Assembly: GCA_050329415.1 (NCBI GenBank)
Contig: JBHJOS010000012.1
Location: forward strand, 1 to 64,000
DNA: 64,000 bases
DNA from: JANNOG01 sp050329415
GTDB lineage: Bacteria > Actinomycetota > Actinomycetes > Actinomycetales > JBBAYJ01
Direction of reading: 5' to 3'
Both the position numbers and the translations under genes were made by a program. Below, piece after piece: positions 8,124-16,794 of this stretch. Below the pieces are notes generated by a model. The model saw nothing but the letters and a program-made list of their open reading frames with translations, did not search any database and was not told the DNA's origin. Position 1 is the stretch's first letter. Each line of letters opens with the position of its first letter.

Positions 8124-10516
8124 CCGCCGTCGAGGAGCGCACCGACACCGGCCGCGAGTTCGGCCGTGCGCGGCGCCGCAAGGAGGACGCCCGCCTCATC
8201 ACCGGGCGCACCCGCTGGACCGACAACATCACCCTGCCGGGAATGCTGCACCTGGCGATGGTGCGCAGCACGGTCGCCGCGGCGACGGTCACCGGGATCG
8301 ACACCGCGGCCGCCAAGGAGTCCTCCGGCGTGCTCGGGGTGTGGACGGGGGCGGAGCTGCCGGGGGCCGACGCCGGCCTGCCCTGCGCCTGGCCGATCAC
8401 CGAGGACATGAAGGCGCCGACCCATCCGGCCATCGCCCAGGGCGCCGTCCGCCACGCCGGCGAGATCGTCGCCGTCGTCGCGGCCCGGTCGGCGGCCGAG
8501 GCGGTCGACGCGGCCGAGCGGGTCGTCGTCGACTACGACGACCTGGACCCGGTCCTCGACATGGAGGCGGCCCTGGCCGCCGGCTCGCGGCTGGTCCACG
8601 ACGACCTCGGCACGAACGAGAACGCCACGTGGATCTTCGATTCGGCCGAGGCCGGCACCGGCGGCAGCGCCGACGCCGCCATCGCGGGCGCCCGCCAGGA
8701 CCCCGACAGCGTCGTCGTCGAGACCCGGTACCGCCAGCAGCGCCTCGTCCCGGCGTTCATGGAGCCCCGCTCCGTGGTCGTCGACCCCACCGGCGAGCAG
8801 TACACGGTCTGGTCCGCCACCCAGGTGCCGCACTTCGTCCGGATCTTCATGGCGCTCGTCACCGGGACGTCGGAGTCCAAGATCCGCGTCATCGCCCCGG
8901 ACGTCGGGGGCGGCTTCGGCGGCAAGCTGCAGTTCACCCCCGAGGAAGTGATCGCCTTCCTGGTGGCCCGGCAGCTCGGCAAGCCCGTCAAGTACACCGA
9001 GACCCGCAGTGAGTCGATGCTCTCGGCCCATCACGGCCGCGACCAGATCCAGCGGCTCACGGTCAGCGCCCGCCGGGACGGCACGGTGACCGCGCTCAGC
9101 GTGGAGCTGCTCGCCGACATGGGCGCCTATCTCGGCCTGGTGACCCCCGGCGTGCCGATCCTCGGTGCCTTCATGTTCAACGCCATCTACAAGTTCCCGG
9201 CCTACCGGTTCGTGTGCACCAACGTCTTCACCAACAAGACGTGGACGGACGCCTACCGCGGCGCCGGGCGGCCCGAGGCCACGTATGCGATCGAGCGGAC
9301 CATGGACGCCCTCGCCCGCGAGCTGGGCATGGACCCGCTGGAGGTCCGGCGGCGGAACTGGATCCGCCACGAGGAGTTCCCGTTCACCACGGTCGCGGGC
9401 CTGGAGTACGACTCCGGGAACTACGAGGCCGCGACGGCCCGGGCCCTGGAGCTGTTCGAGTACGACGCCCTGCGGGCCGAGCAGACCGACCGTCGCGCCC
9501 GCCGTGACCCGGTCCAGCTCGGCATCGGGATCTCGACCTTCACCGAGATGTGCGGCCTGGCCCCGTCGCGGGTGCTCGGCGCCCTGCGCTACGTCGGCGG
9601 TGGTTGGGAGTCCGCGACCGTCCGGATGCTGCCGACCGGCAAGGTCGAGGTCGTCACGGGGACCAGCCCGCACGGCCAGGGCCACGAGACGGCGTGGAGC
9701 CAGATCGTCGCGGACAAGCTCGGGGTGCCGTTCGAGGACGTCGAGGTGCTCCACGGCGACACCCAGATCTCCGCCCGCGGGCTCGACACCTACGGCTCGC
9801 GATCGCTGGTGGTCGGGGGAGTGGCACTGTCCCACGCCGTCGACAAGGTGATCGACAAGGCGAAGGTCATCGCGGCGCACCTGCTCGAGGCGAGCCCGGA
9901 CGACCTGGAGTTCACCGACGGCACGTTCACGGTGCGGGGCACCGACCGGGGCAAGGGCATCGCCGAGATCGCCTTCGCCGCCTTCGACGCCCACAACCTG
10001 CCCGACGGGATGGAGCCGGGCATCGACGCCGAGGCGACGTTCGACCCGCCGAACTTCTCCTACCCCCACGGCACGCACCTGTGCGCGACCGAGGTCGACA
10101 CCGAGACCGGCCGGGTGACCGTCCGCCGGTACGTCGCCGTCGACGATGTCGGGGCCGTGGTCAACCCGCTCATCGTCGAGGGTCAGGTTCACGGCGGCCT
10201 CGCCCAGGGCATCGCCCAGGCCCTGTATGAGGACGCCCCCTACGACGAGTCGGGGACCCTGACCGCGGCGTCCCTGGCCACCTACCTCGTTCCCGGCGCC
10301 CCGGACCTGCCGACCTTCATCACCGACCGGACGGAGACCCTCGCGACCACCAACCCCATGGGCGTCAAGGGTGTCGGCGAGGCGGGGACCATCGCCTCGA
10401 CCCCGGCCGTCGTCAACGCAGTCGTCGACGCCCTGCAGCCGTGGGGGGTCACCGACGTCGAGATGCCGATGACCCCGATGCGCGTATGGCAGGCCGTCCA
10501 GGGAGGTGCCCGGTGA
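8120..10516 (+). CDS. coxL: Form II CO dehydrogenase-like large (molybdopterin) subunit
   Basis: 798-aa molybdopterin-binding subunit. The active-site loop at residues 378-384 is AYRGAGR, the form II (BMS/putative) signature; the AYxCSFR loop of true form I CO dehydrogenase is absent. GGGFGGK near residue 265 and the VGEAG segment near 752, with the catalytic glutamate, are present. Form II enzymes oxidise aldehydes or other substrates and CO activity is disputed. The ATG gives the family N-terminus and overlaps coxS by 4 bp; coxM overlaps the end by 4 bp. Confidence 0.95.
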   Translation: MTAVEERTDTGREFGRARRRKEDARLITGRTRWTDNITLPGMLHLAMVRSTVAAATVTGIDTAAAKESSGVLGVWTGAELPGADAGLPCAWPITEDMKAPTHPAIAQGAVRHAGEIVAVVAARSAAEAVDAAERVVVDYDDLDPVLDMEAALAAGSRLVHDDLGTNENATWIFDSAEAGTGGSADAAIAGARQDPDSVVVETRYRQQRLVPAFMEPRSVVVDPTGEQYTVWSATQVPHFVRIFMALVTGTSESKIRVIAPDVGGGFGGKLQFTPEEVIAFLVARQLGKPVKYTETRSESMLSAHHGRDQIQRLTVSARRDGTVTALSVELLADMGAYLGLVTPGVPILGAFMFNAIYKFPAYRFVCTNVFTNKTWTDAYRGAGRPEATYAIERTMDALARELGMDPLEVRRRNWIRHEEFPFTTVAGLEYDSGNYEAATARALELFEYDALRAEQTDRRARRDPVQLGIGISTFTEMCGLAPSRVLGALRYVGGGWESATVRMLPTGKVEVVTGTSPHGQGHETAWSQIVADKLGVPFEDVEVLHGDTQISARGLDTYGSRSLVVGGVALSHAVDKVIDKAKVIAAHLLEASPDDLEFTDGTFTVRGTDRGKGIAEIAFAAFDAHNLPDGMEPGIDAEATFDPPNFSYPHGTHLCATEVDTETGRVTVRRYVAVDDVGAVVNPLIVEGQVHGGLAQGIAQALYEDAPYDESGTLTAASLATYLVPGAPDLPTFITDRTETLATTNPMGVKGVGEAGTIASTPAVVNAVVDALQPWGVTDVEMPMTPMRVWQAVQGGAR

Positions 10517-11370
10517 TCCCCAGCCCGTTCGACTACGAGGCCCCGACCACCGTCGAGGAGGCGGTGACCCTGCTCGCTGCGGCCGGTGACCGTGAGGTCA
10601 AGGTGCTGGCCGGCGGGCAGAGCCTGCTGCCGGTGCTGCGGCTGCGGCTCGCCGCCCCGGACCTGGTCGTCGACCTCGGCCGGGTCGAGGGGTTGCGAGG
10701 CGTGCGCGACGACGGCGACACGATCGTCGTCGGCGCCATGACGACCCACGACGACGTGGTTCGGGAGCCGCTGGTCCGACAGCACGCGCTGCTGCTGGCG
10801 GAGGCGGCGCGGACCGTCGCCGACCCGCAGATCCGCCACCGCGGGACGTTCGGCGGATCGCTGGCCCACGCCGACCCGGCGGGTGACATGGGGGCCGCGG
10901 CGCTGGCACTCGGCGCGGAGATGGTGATCGCCGGCCCGGGTGGGCGGCGCAGCGTGGCGGGCGAGCAGTTCTTCGTCGACCTGTTCACGACCGCGGTCGG
11001 CGAGGGCGAGCTGCTCGTCGAGGTCCGGGTGCCCAAGCACACCGGGTGGGGCGCGCGGTACGAGAAGTTCAACCGGGTCGCGCAGGCCTGGTCGATCGTC
11101 GCCGTGGCGGCGACCGTCCGGGTCGAGGGTGGCACGATCGCCGAGGCCCGGGTCGGGCTGACGAACATGGGCGTGACACCCGTCCGGGCGCACGCGGTCG
11201 AGCAGGCGCTGGTCGGGGCCCCGGCGACGGCCGACGCGATCCGGCAGGCCGCTGCCGTGGCGGCCGAGGGCACGCGCCCGATGGCCGACGCCAACGCCGA
11301 CGACGCCTACCGCCGCCACCTCGCCCGGGTCCTCACCGGCCGCGCGGTGCTGGCGGCCGCCGGGGCCTGA
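10513..11370 (+). CDS. coxM: CO dehydrogenase-like medium (FAD) subunit
   Basis: 285-aa FAD subunit. It has the two FAD motifs of the family, AGGQSLLP at residues 33-40 and TFGGSLAHADPAGD near 115, then the C-terminal CO_deh_flav domain. The GTG start overlaps the coxL stop (GTGA). With CoxS and CoxL it forms the usual (SLM)2 enzyme; electrons leave through FAD to quinone or another acceptor. The order S-L-M differs from the M-S-L of classical form I operons. Confidence 0.94.
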   Translation: MIPSPFDYEAPTTVEEAVTLLAAAGDREVKVLAGGQSLLPVLRLRLAAPDLVVDLGRVEGLRGVRDDGDTIVVGAMTTHDDVVREPLVRQHALLLAEAARTVADPQIRHRGTFGGSLAHADPAGDMGAAALALGAEMVIAGPGGRRSVAGEQFFVDLFTTAVGEGELLVEVRVPKHTGWGARYEKFNRVAQAWSIVAVAATVRVEGGTIAEARVGLTNMGVTPVRAHAVEQALVGAPATADAIRQAAAVAAEGTRPMADANADDAYRRHLARVLTGRAVLAAAGA

Positions 11371-11472
11371 GCGGTCGCCCGGCTACCGTCCGCCGACCTG
11401 GGAGCACGCCGACGGGTCGGGCGGGCCGCGCCGCCGTCGGGCTCCTGGCCGGGTGACGGCGGCGCGCGTGGT

Positions 11473-11515
11473 CCAGCGGCAGGATCGGCACGACACCAGC
11501 GGCAGGATCGGCACG
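11473..11515 (+). repeat. Tandem pair of 20-bp repeats
   Basis: CCAGCGGCAGGATCGGCACG occurs at 11473-11492 and 11496-11515, separated by ACA. A related inverted copy (TGCCATCCTGTC) follows within 30 bp, so the region can form competing hairpins. Confidence 0.8.
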
Positions 11516-11635
11516 TCTCGATCGGGAGATGCCATCCTGTCGTCGGGCCCCGACACCCTTGCCTTCGGCCCCCGCATGCGAGCCGTCCCGGTGAGCGCCC
11601 TGTGGGAGACGGCGCCCTCCTGAACCTGGGAGTTC

Positions 11636-11652
11636 GGCGGCGACCCGCCGCC
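11636..11652. repeat. GC hairpin
   Basis: GGCGGCG and CGCCGCC form a perfect 7-bp stem around the loop ACC. There is no T-tract, so a role in termination is not clear. It may belong to the repeat element that starts near 11461. Confidence 0.5.
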
Positions 11653-11694
11653 CGGCGTGGTCGAGGCCGAGGCCGGGCACCTAGCGTGCCGTGC

Positions 11695-12390
11695 GTGGAC
11701 ATCATCCTCATCCCCGGGTTCTGGTTGGACGCCTCGTCGTGGGACCGGGTCGTGCCGGCGCTCGAGCAGGCGGGCCACCGGGTGCGGGCGCTCACGCTGC
11801 CCGGCCTGGAGTCGGTGGCCGCCGACCGGGGCGGCATCTCGTTGCGGGATCACGTGACCGCGGTGGTCGACGCCGTCGACGAGGCGGACGGGCCGGTGGT
11901 CCTGGTCGGGCACTCCGGCGGCGGCGCCATCGCCTATGCGGCGGCCGACGCCCGCCCGGACCGGATCGCCCGGGTGGTGTACGTCGATGCCGGCCCGCTC
12001 GGTCCCGGGCAGGCGATCAACGATGAACTGCCCGTCGCCGACGGCGAGATCCTGTTGCCGGACTGGTCGGCGTTCACCGAGGAGGAGCTGCACGACCTCG
12101 ACGACGACCTCCGGGCGCAGTTCCGTGCCCGCGCCGTGCCGCAGCCGGCCGCGGTGGCGACGGATCACCAGGTCCTCGGCGACGCCCGCCGCTACGACGT
12201 GCCCGCGACGATCGTCTGCTGCGAGTCCACCGCGGAGCAGATCCGGGAGTGGCTGGCGCAGGGGATGCCGTTCGTGGCGGAGCTCGCGGCCCTGCGACAT
12301 GTCGAGTACGTCGACCTGCCGACCGGTCACTGGCCGCAGTTCACCAGGCCGGACGAGCTGGCGAAGGCGGTCCTGGCGGCAGTCCGCTGA
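11695..12390 (+). CDS. Alpha/beta hydrolase
   Basis: 231-aa hydrolase of the short esterase group. The nucleophile elbow is GHSGGG, and the C-terminal histidine is in PTGHWPQFTRP, preceded by the expected acid region. No signal peptide. The frame is open upstream to 11602, but GTG 11695 fits the first beta strand (VDIILIPGFW) and lies 7 nt after a TAGCGT -10 box, consistent with leaderless expression. Substrate unknown. Confidence 0.88.
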   Translation: MDIILIPGFWLDASSWDRVVPALEQAGHRVRALTLPGLESVAADRGGISLRDHVTAVVDAVDEADGPVVLVGHSGGGAIAYAAADARPDRIARVVYVDAGPLGPGQAINDELPVADGEILLPDWSAFTEEELHDLDDDLRAQFRARAVPQPAAVATDHQVLGDARRYDVPATIVCCESTAEQIREWLAQGMPFVAELAALRHVEYVDLPTGHWPQFTRPDELAKAVLAAVR

Positions 12391-12429
12391 CGGGGCCGCC
12401 CACCGGGGTCCGGGTGCCGGCGCGAGCCC

Positions 12430-13695
12430 TCAGCCGCGATCCCCGGCGGCGGGCGCCGTGCCGACGAGCGCGTCCAGGACGGCGGCGCTCGGCGGACTGG
12501 TCGCGGAGGTGCGGGCCGCGAGCAGCCGGCCGCCGGCCGGTGTGGGCGTGACCCGGATGATGCCGCACGTCAGCTCGAGCGGACCGGCGCCGGTGCTCCC
12601 GTGGACCCGCATCGGGTCCCCGACTCCGGCCAGATCGTCGACCCACACCTCGACGGCGACCCCGGACATGCTGATGTCGCGCAGCGTGCCGTCGACCGAC
12701 CGGTCGCCCACGACAACCGTCACGGGGTGGCTGACCTGCTGGCGGCGGGCACTGCGCCGTTCGGCGCCTCGGATGGCCTGGACGAACCGGTCGATCTCCG
12801 ACCGCAGGTGCTCGGTGAGCGGGATGAGGCCCGTGCCGTCGCTGCCGGCATCGCCCTGGGCCGCGTCCACGATCTCGCCGATGCGGTCGATCATCTCGGC
12901 GATGCGGTCGGTGACGTTCCCGATGGCGTCGATCGCGGACTCCGCCGCCTGCTGGACCGTCGTCACCGCCGCGGTGATCGACTGAGACGAGTCCTCCGAC
13001 TCGTCGGCCAGGCTCTTGACCTCCGTCGCGACGACCGTGAACCCGCGGCCGGCCTCCCCCGCCCGGGCGGCCTCGATCGTGGCGTTGAGGGCGAGCAACC
13101 GGGTCTGCTGGGCGATCCGCGTGATGAGCCCGATCGCCTGCCGGATCTCGTCGGTGCTGCTGCGCAGCGACTCCATGGTGCCGCGGGCCTGCTGGGCGTC
13201 GTCGCGGGCGGCGCCGGAGAACGCCGCCACCCGGGAGGCGGTGTCGCCCATCGCGCCGGCCGCCGAGGCCACGTGACCCGACAGTTCGACGAGCGCCTGC
13301 TCCAGCTGCGAGGCGAGGTCACGCCGTTCCTGGGCGGCGGCCAGCGCCGTGCGGTGGGACGACTCCATCGACTCGCGCCCGCCCTCGATGACCCGGGCGC
13401 CGTCCCGGAAGGCACCGGACAGTCCGGGCTCCAACAGCCGCCGGTAGAAGTGGCCCTCGCTGGCTGCGGTGATGGCGGCGCTGGACTCCCGGACGTAGGC
13501 ATCCGTCACGTCGATCATGGCGTTGACGGCTCGCCGCACCTCGGTCTCAAGATGTCTGTCCTCGGGGGCGAGGCTCAGGGGCTCGAGGCGGGCGTCGGTG
13601 TCGCCCCGGGCGATCCGGTCGGCGGTCGCCGTGACGAGGCGCAGCGCCTCGGCGAGGCGGTCGGCGCGGTGGCCGCCGCGAGGTCGCCGGGTCAC
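12430..13695 (-). CDS. Soluble methyl-accepting chemotaxis protein with C-terminal PilZ domain
   Basis: 421-aa transducer with no membrane helix. Residues 1-110 look like HAMP-type helices (GDTDARLEPL), followed by a long coiled coil whose signalling tip is at about 195-230 (LALNATIEAARAGEAGRGF). The last 100 residues are a PilZ domain starting with RRSARRQQV and containing a DISMSG box, which would bind c-di-GMP. Its start overlaps the stop of the PAS gene by 4 bp, so the pair probably forms an Aer-like receptor that couples redox and c-di-GMP signals to CheA/CheW. Confidence 0.9.
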   Translation of the reverse strand: MTRRPRGGHRADRLAEALRLVTATADRIARGDTDARLEPLSLAPEDRHLETEVRRAVNAMIDVTDAYVRESSAAITAASEGHFYRRLLEPGLSGAFRDGARVIEGGRESMESSHRTALAAAQERRDLASQLEQALVELSGHVASAAGAMGDTASRVAAFSGAARDDAQQARGTMESLRSSTDEIRQAIGLITRIAQQTRLLALNATIEAARAGEAGRGFTVVATEVKSLADESEDSSQSITAAVTTVQQAAESAIDAIGNVTDRIAEMIDRIGEIVDAAQGDAGSDGTGLIPLTEHLRSEIDRFVQAIRGAERRSARRQQVSHPVTVVVGDRSVDGTLRDISMSGVAVEVWVDDLAGVGDPMRVHGSTGAGPLELTCGIIRVTPTPAGGRLLAARTSATSPPSAAVLDALVGTAPAAGDRG

Positions 13696-14222
13696 GGCGT
13701 CACCGACCAGACGAACTCCTCGTACGTCGTGCCCTGCTGGGCCAGAGCCGCGTGGAAGGCCTCGGTCGACGCCGCCAGCGCCTCGCGCGCCGACCCGTGG
13801 GCCCGCTCGACCTCCCGCAGCCGCCGGTACAGCGGCTCCACGGCGGCGATCGCCGACCGGGCGGGGGCTCGGCGGTTCGAGTGGTAGCCCGTGATCGGCC
13901 CGCCCGCCGTCCCGGTGGCCGTCATGTGCGCGAACACCCAGTAGTGCGTGCCGTCCGCCGCGAGGTTGACGACGTAGGCGAAGATCTCCTGCCGTGCCTG
14001 GATGGTGTCCCAGGCGTACTTGAAGATGGCTCGCGGCATGTCGGGATGGCGCACGATGTTGTGCGGCCGGCCGACGAGGTCCTCCTCCGGCATCGCCGAC
14101 ATCCGGCAGAAGACGTCGTTCGCGTAGGTGATGCGGCCCTTGGCGTCGGTCTTGCTGACGATGAGCTCGTCGGAGCCCAGGAGCCGCTCGACCCCCGTGG
14201 GCCGTACCGCCGTCGCCGTCAT
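13692..14222 (-). CDS. Aer-type PAS domain protein
   Basis: 176-aa protein made of one PAS domain of the Aer group. The diagnostic core is PHNIVRHPDMP followed by an AWDTIQ helix, and the N-terminal part reads IVSKTDAKGRITYAND. In Aer this domain binds FAD and senses redox state. A helical tail of about 50 residues follows. The ATG at 14222 has a GGGAGGAGG site. It is translationally coupled to the MCP-PilZ gene, so the sensory and signalling halves of Aer are separate polypeptides here. Confidence 0.9.
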   Translation of the reverse strand: MTATAVRPTGVERLLGSDELIVSKTDAKGRITYANDVFCRMSAMPEEDLVGRPHNIVRHPDMPRAIFKYAWDTIQARQEIFAYVVNLAADGTHYWVFAHMTATGTAGGPITGYHSNRRAPARSAIAAVEPLYRRLREVERAHGSAREALAASTEAFHAALAQQGTTYEEFVWSVTP

Positions 14223-14370
14223 CCGGCCTCCTCCCGTGTCAATCAAGAGTCGGTGGCGCTGGGGCGGGACTTGAGGTCGTCTCCCGTGCCGGTGACGGGG
14301 GCATCGTCCGGCGCGCCCCTCGGCCGACCGCAACGGGAGCCCATGGCGCGGCACCCGGCGAACCCGCTGT

Positions 14371-14971
14371 TCAGGTCATGATCGGGCGAACTGGCTGCGA
14401 CTCTGTCTCTCGAAACCGGCCGACCGTCCAGGCAAGAAGGGCGGCAGTGGTCATCGCGACAATCGCCGTCGACATTCCGGCCCGGATGTCGACGTGGACT
14501 GTCAACGTTCCGGAGGCCAGCGCTCCGAGCGGTATGCCCAGCCCCGACGACAGCATCCGGCGCGTGGTGTTCACCCTGCCCTGCGGATGGTCCGGAGTGA
14601 CTTCCTGCGAATACGTCATCGTGTTGATGAGGACTATGAGGTACGCCGAACCCCAGGCTGCCAGCGCGACCAGCGCCACTCGCCAGTCCGAGGCGGTCAC
14701 GACGACGACCCCGAGGGCGGCCCCGATGGGCAGCGTGAGTCGCAGCACCCGGAGTGGGTGGAGCTGGCGACGCAGGAGCGGCAAGAGGACGGATCCCGTG
14801 AGCTGGTAGGTGAGCACCGGGAGGGCCCACCGAGGTGACGCCGGCACCGAGCGCCGACACGGCTCGGGCCGTCCAGAACAGCCGGAACGTCGCGCTCGTG
14901 CGGAGGAGTCTGATCGCGGAACCGGGTTCGGCTTCCGCAAGTTCGACGTCGGTATCTGCATCACGCTTCAC
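14371..14971 (-). pseudogene. MFS transporter remnant with frameshift and internal deletion
   Basis: The N-terminal segment starts at about 14971 (LFWTARAVSALGAGVTSV), typical of MFS helix 1. The frame then shifts near 14825 to the one reading ALPVLTYQLTGSVLL. Right after that the sequence jumps to a late-helix region (LRLTLPIGAALGVVVV to the end). Roughly 200 residues that should carry helices 3-8 are missing. Both a shift and a deletion in about 200 codons make function unlikely. Base composition is a little less GC-rich than neighbours. Confidence 0.8.
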
Positions 14972-15079
14972 GGTGACGTATAGGCAGATCCGTGACCGGG
15001 GCGCAAGCCGGCTACGCGGTCATCGGATCATCTGAGTGCTGGAACGGGGCAGCTCCCGGCCGTTGTCGCGGCAGCCCGA

Positions 15080-16456
15080 TCACAGCCCCTTGACCGCCGC
15101 CAGGACCTTGGTCAGCGACTCCTTGGCATCGCCGAACAGCAGCGAGGTCCTCGCGTCGTACAGCAGCTCGTTGTCGACCCCGGCGAAGCCCGGCCGCATC
15201 GATCGCTTGAGGAACACCACCTGGTGGGCCTGGGCGACGTCGATGATCGGCATCCCGTAGATCGGGGCCGACGGGTCGGTCTTGGCCGCCGGGTTCACCA
15301 CGTCGTTGGCACCGACCACGAGGGCGACATCCGTCGTCGGCAGGTCGCTGGCGACCTCGTCGGCGTCGCGCAGGGCCTCGTAGGGCACGTCCGCCTCGGC
15401 GAGCAGGACGTTCATGTGCCCGGGCATCCGGCCGGCGACCGGGTGGATCGCGTACACCACCTGGGTGCCGCGCGCCTCCAGCGCCTGGGCCAGCTCGCGG
15501 ACCACGTGCTGGGCCTGGGCGACCGCGAGCCCGTACCCCGGCACGACGACGACCTTGGTCGCGTACCCCAAGAGGATGGCGACGTCATCCGGCGAGACCG
15601 ACCGCACCGGCCGGTCCGAGACTGCCGTCGAGCCGGCGGTCGAGCCTCCGGCCAGGGCCCCGAACAGGGTTCCCGACACCGACCGGCCCATGGCGGCCGC
15701 CATCAACCGGGTGAGGATCGTCCCGCTCGCCCCCACCAGAGTGCCCGCCACCAGCAGCAGGGTGTTGCCGAGGACGAACCCGCCGGCCGCCACCGTCAGC
15801 CCGGTGAAGGCGTTGAGCAGCGAGATGACGATCGGCACGTCCGCCCCGCCGACGGGCAGGACGAGCAGCACCCCGGCGGCCAGCCCGACGACCGTCAGTG
15901 CGATCCCGGCCGGCACGGAGCCCACGGCAACCACGGCCGCGCCCAGCCCGACGCCGCCCGCCAGCGCCCCGATCCCCAGCCACCGCGCACCCGGGAGGAT
16001 CACCGGCCGGGTGGTCATGATCTCCTGGAGCTTGAGGAACGTGACCCCGGACCCGGCGAACGACACCGCGCCGACGAAGACCGTGAACGCGGTGGCGAGC
16101 AGCACTGCGACCCCGGCCTCGACCTCCGCGAGCTCGATGAGCGCGACAAGTGCCGCGGCGCCGCCGCCGACCCCGTTGAACAGGGCGACGAGCTGCGGCA
16201 TGCCGGTCATGGGCACTCGCCGGGCCGCCGGCACCGCCACAGCGGCCCCGACCACCATGGCCGCGAGGATCGGCACCAGGTTGTCGAGGTCGGTCGACAG
16301 GAACACGACGACCAGCGCGAGGAGTGCGCCGAAGGCCCCCACGAGGTTGCCACGCCGGGCGGTCCGGGGTGACGACAGGCCCTTGAGGGCGAGGATGAAG
16401 CAGACGGCGGCGCCGAGGTAGAGGACCTCGACCCCCCACTCGGGCAGGAGGCTCAT
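15080..16456 (-). CDS. pntB: NAD(P) transhydrogenase subunit beta
   Basis: 458-aa subunit with eight or nine membrane helices over residues 1-265, then the NADP(H)-binding domain III (VVVVPGYGLAVAQAQH; later GANDVVNPAA and GMPIIDV). With both alpha chains it forms the proton-translocating transhydrogenase, which uses the proton gradient to reduce NADP+ with NADH. Start overlaps pntAb by 4 bp; last gene of the pnt operon. Confidence 0.96.
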   Translation of the reverse strand: MSLLPEWGVEVLYLGAAVCFILALKGLSSPRTARRGNLVGAFGALLALVVVFLSTDLDNLVPILAAMVVGAAVAVPAARRVPMTGMPQLVALFNGVGGGAAALVALIELAEVEAGVAVLLATAFTVFVGAVSFAGSGVTFLKLQEIMTTRPVILPGARWLGIGALAGGVGLGAAVVAVGSVPAGIALTVVGLAAGVLLVLPVGGADVPIVISLLNAFTGLTVAAGGFVLGNTLLLVAGTLVGASGTILTRLMAAAMGRSVSGTLFGALAGGSTAGSTAVSDRPVRSVSPDDVAILLGYATKVVVVPGYGLAVAQAQHVVRELAQALEARGTQVVYAIHPVAGRMPGHMNVLLAEADVPYEALRDADEVASDLPTTDVALVVGANDVVNPAAKTDPSAPIYGMPIIDVAQAHQVVFLKRSMRPGFAGVDNELLYDARTSLLFGDAKESLTKVLAAVKGL

Positions 16457-16794
16457 CGGCGGCCGCCCGCCCGGTCCTCGCCGACGGCCCGGCCGGGCCG
16501 CGTCGGCCGCGACCTCGAGCCCGGCCGGAACATCTCGAGCATCCGGTCCGTCACGACGAACCCGCCGACGAGGTTCGCCGTGGCCAGCGCGACCGCCACC
16601 GATCCGACGACGACCACCACGGGGGACTCCGCGTGACCGGTCACGAGGATCGCCCCGACCAGGATGATCCCGTGGATCGCGTTGGCACCCGACATCAGCG
16701 GGGTGTGCAGCGTCGTCGAGACCTTGGACACGACCTCGAAGCCGACGAAGACCGACAGCACGAAGATCGACAGGAGTGTCACGCCGTCCATCAC
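16453..16794 (-). CDS. pntAb: NAD(P) transhydrogenase subunit alpha, membrane part
   Basis: 113-aa membrane chain corresponding to the C-terminal domain II part of E. coli PntA, encoded separately as in many actinobacteria. Three hydrophobic helices and the conserved GANAIHGII segment are visible. GTG 16794 overlaps the stop of pntAa by 4 bp (an ATG follows directly at 16791). The C-terminal 25 residues are basic and low in complexity. Confidence 0.94.
   Translation of the reverse strand: MMDGVTLLSIFVLSVFVGFEVVSKVSTTLHTPLMSGANAIHGIILVGAILVTGHAESPVVVVVGSVAVALATANLVGGFVVTDRMLEMFRPGSRSRPTRPGRAVGEDRAGGRR

Larger units (their letters stand above)
11371..11694. other. 324-bp intergenic region with repeat-like elements
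   Basis: No supported gene. It holds a 20-bp direct repeat at 11473-11515, an imperfect inverted partner near 11528-11542, a 7-bp-arm GC hairpin at 11636-11652, and the TAGCGT -10 box of the next gene at 11682-11687. The dense small repeats suggest a dispersed intergenic repeat element. Confidence 0.5.

Noticed and set aside
11461..11660. CRISPR-like array
   Set aside because: Only two 20-bp copies with a 3-bp gap and no spacers of constant length; no cas genes in the window.
14243..14830. Continuation of the MFS N-terminal frame as a 242-aa protein
   Set aside because: After the first helix the frame loses all membrane character; the homologous sequence continues in the neighbouring frame.
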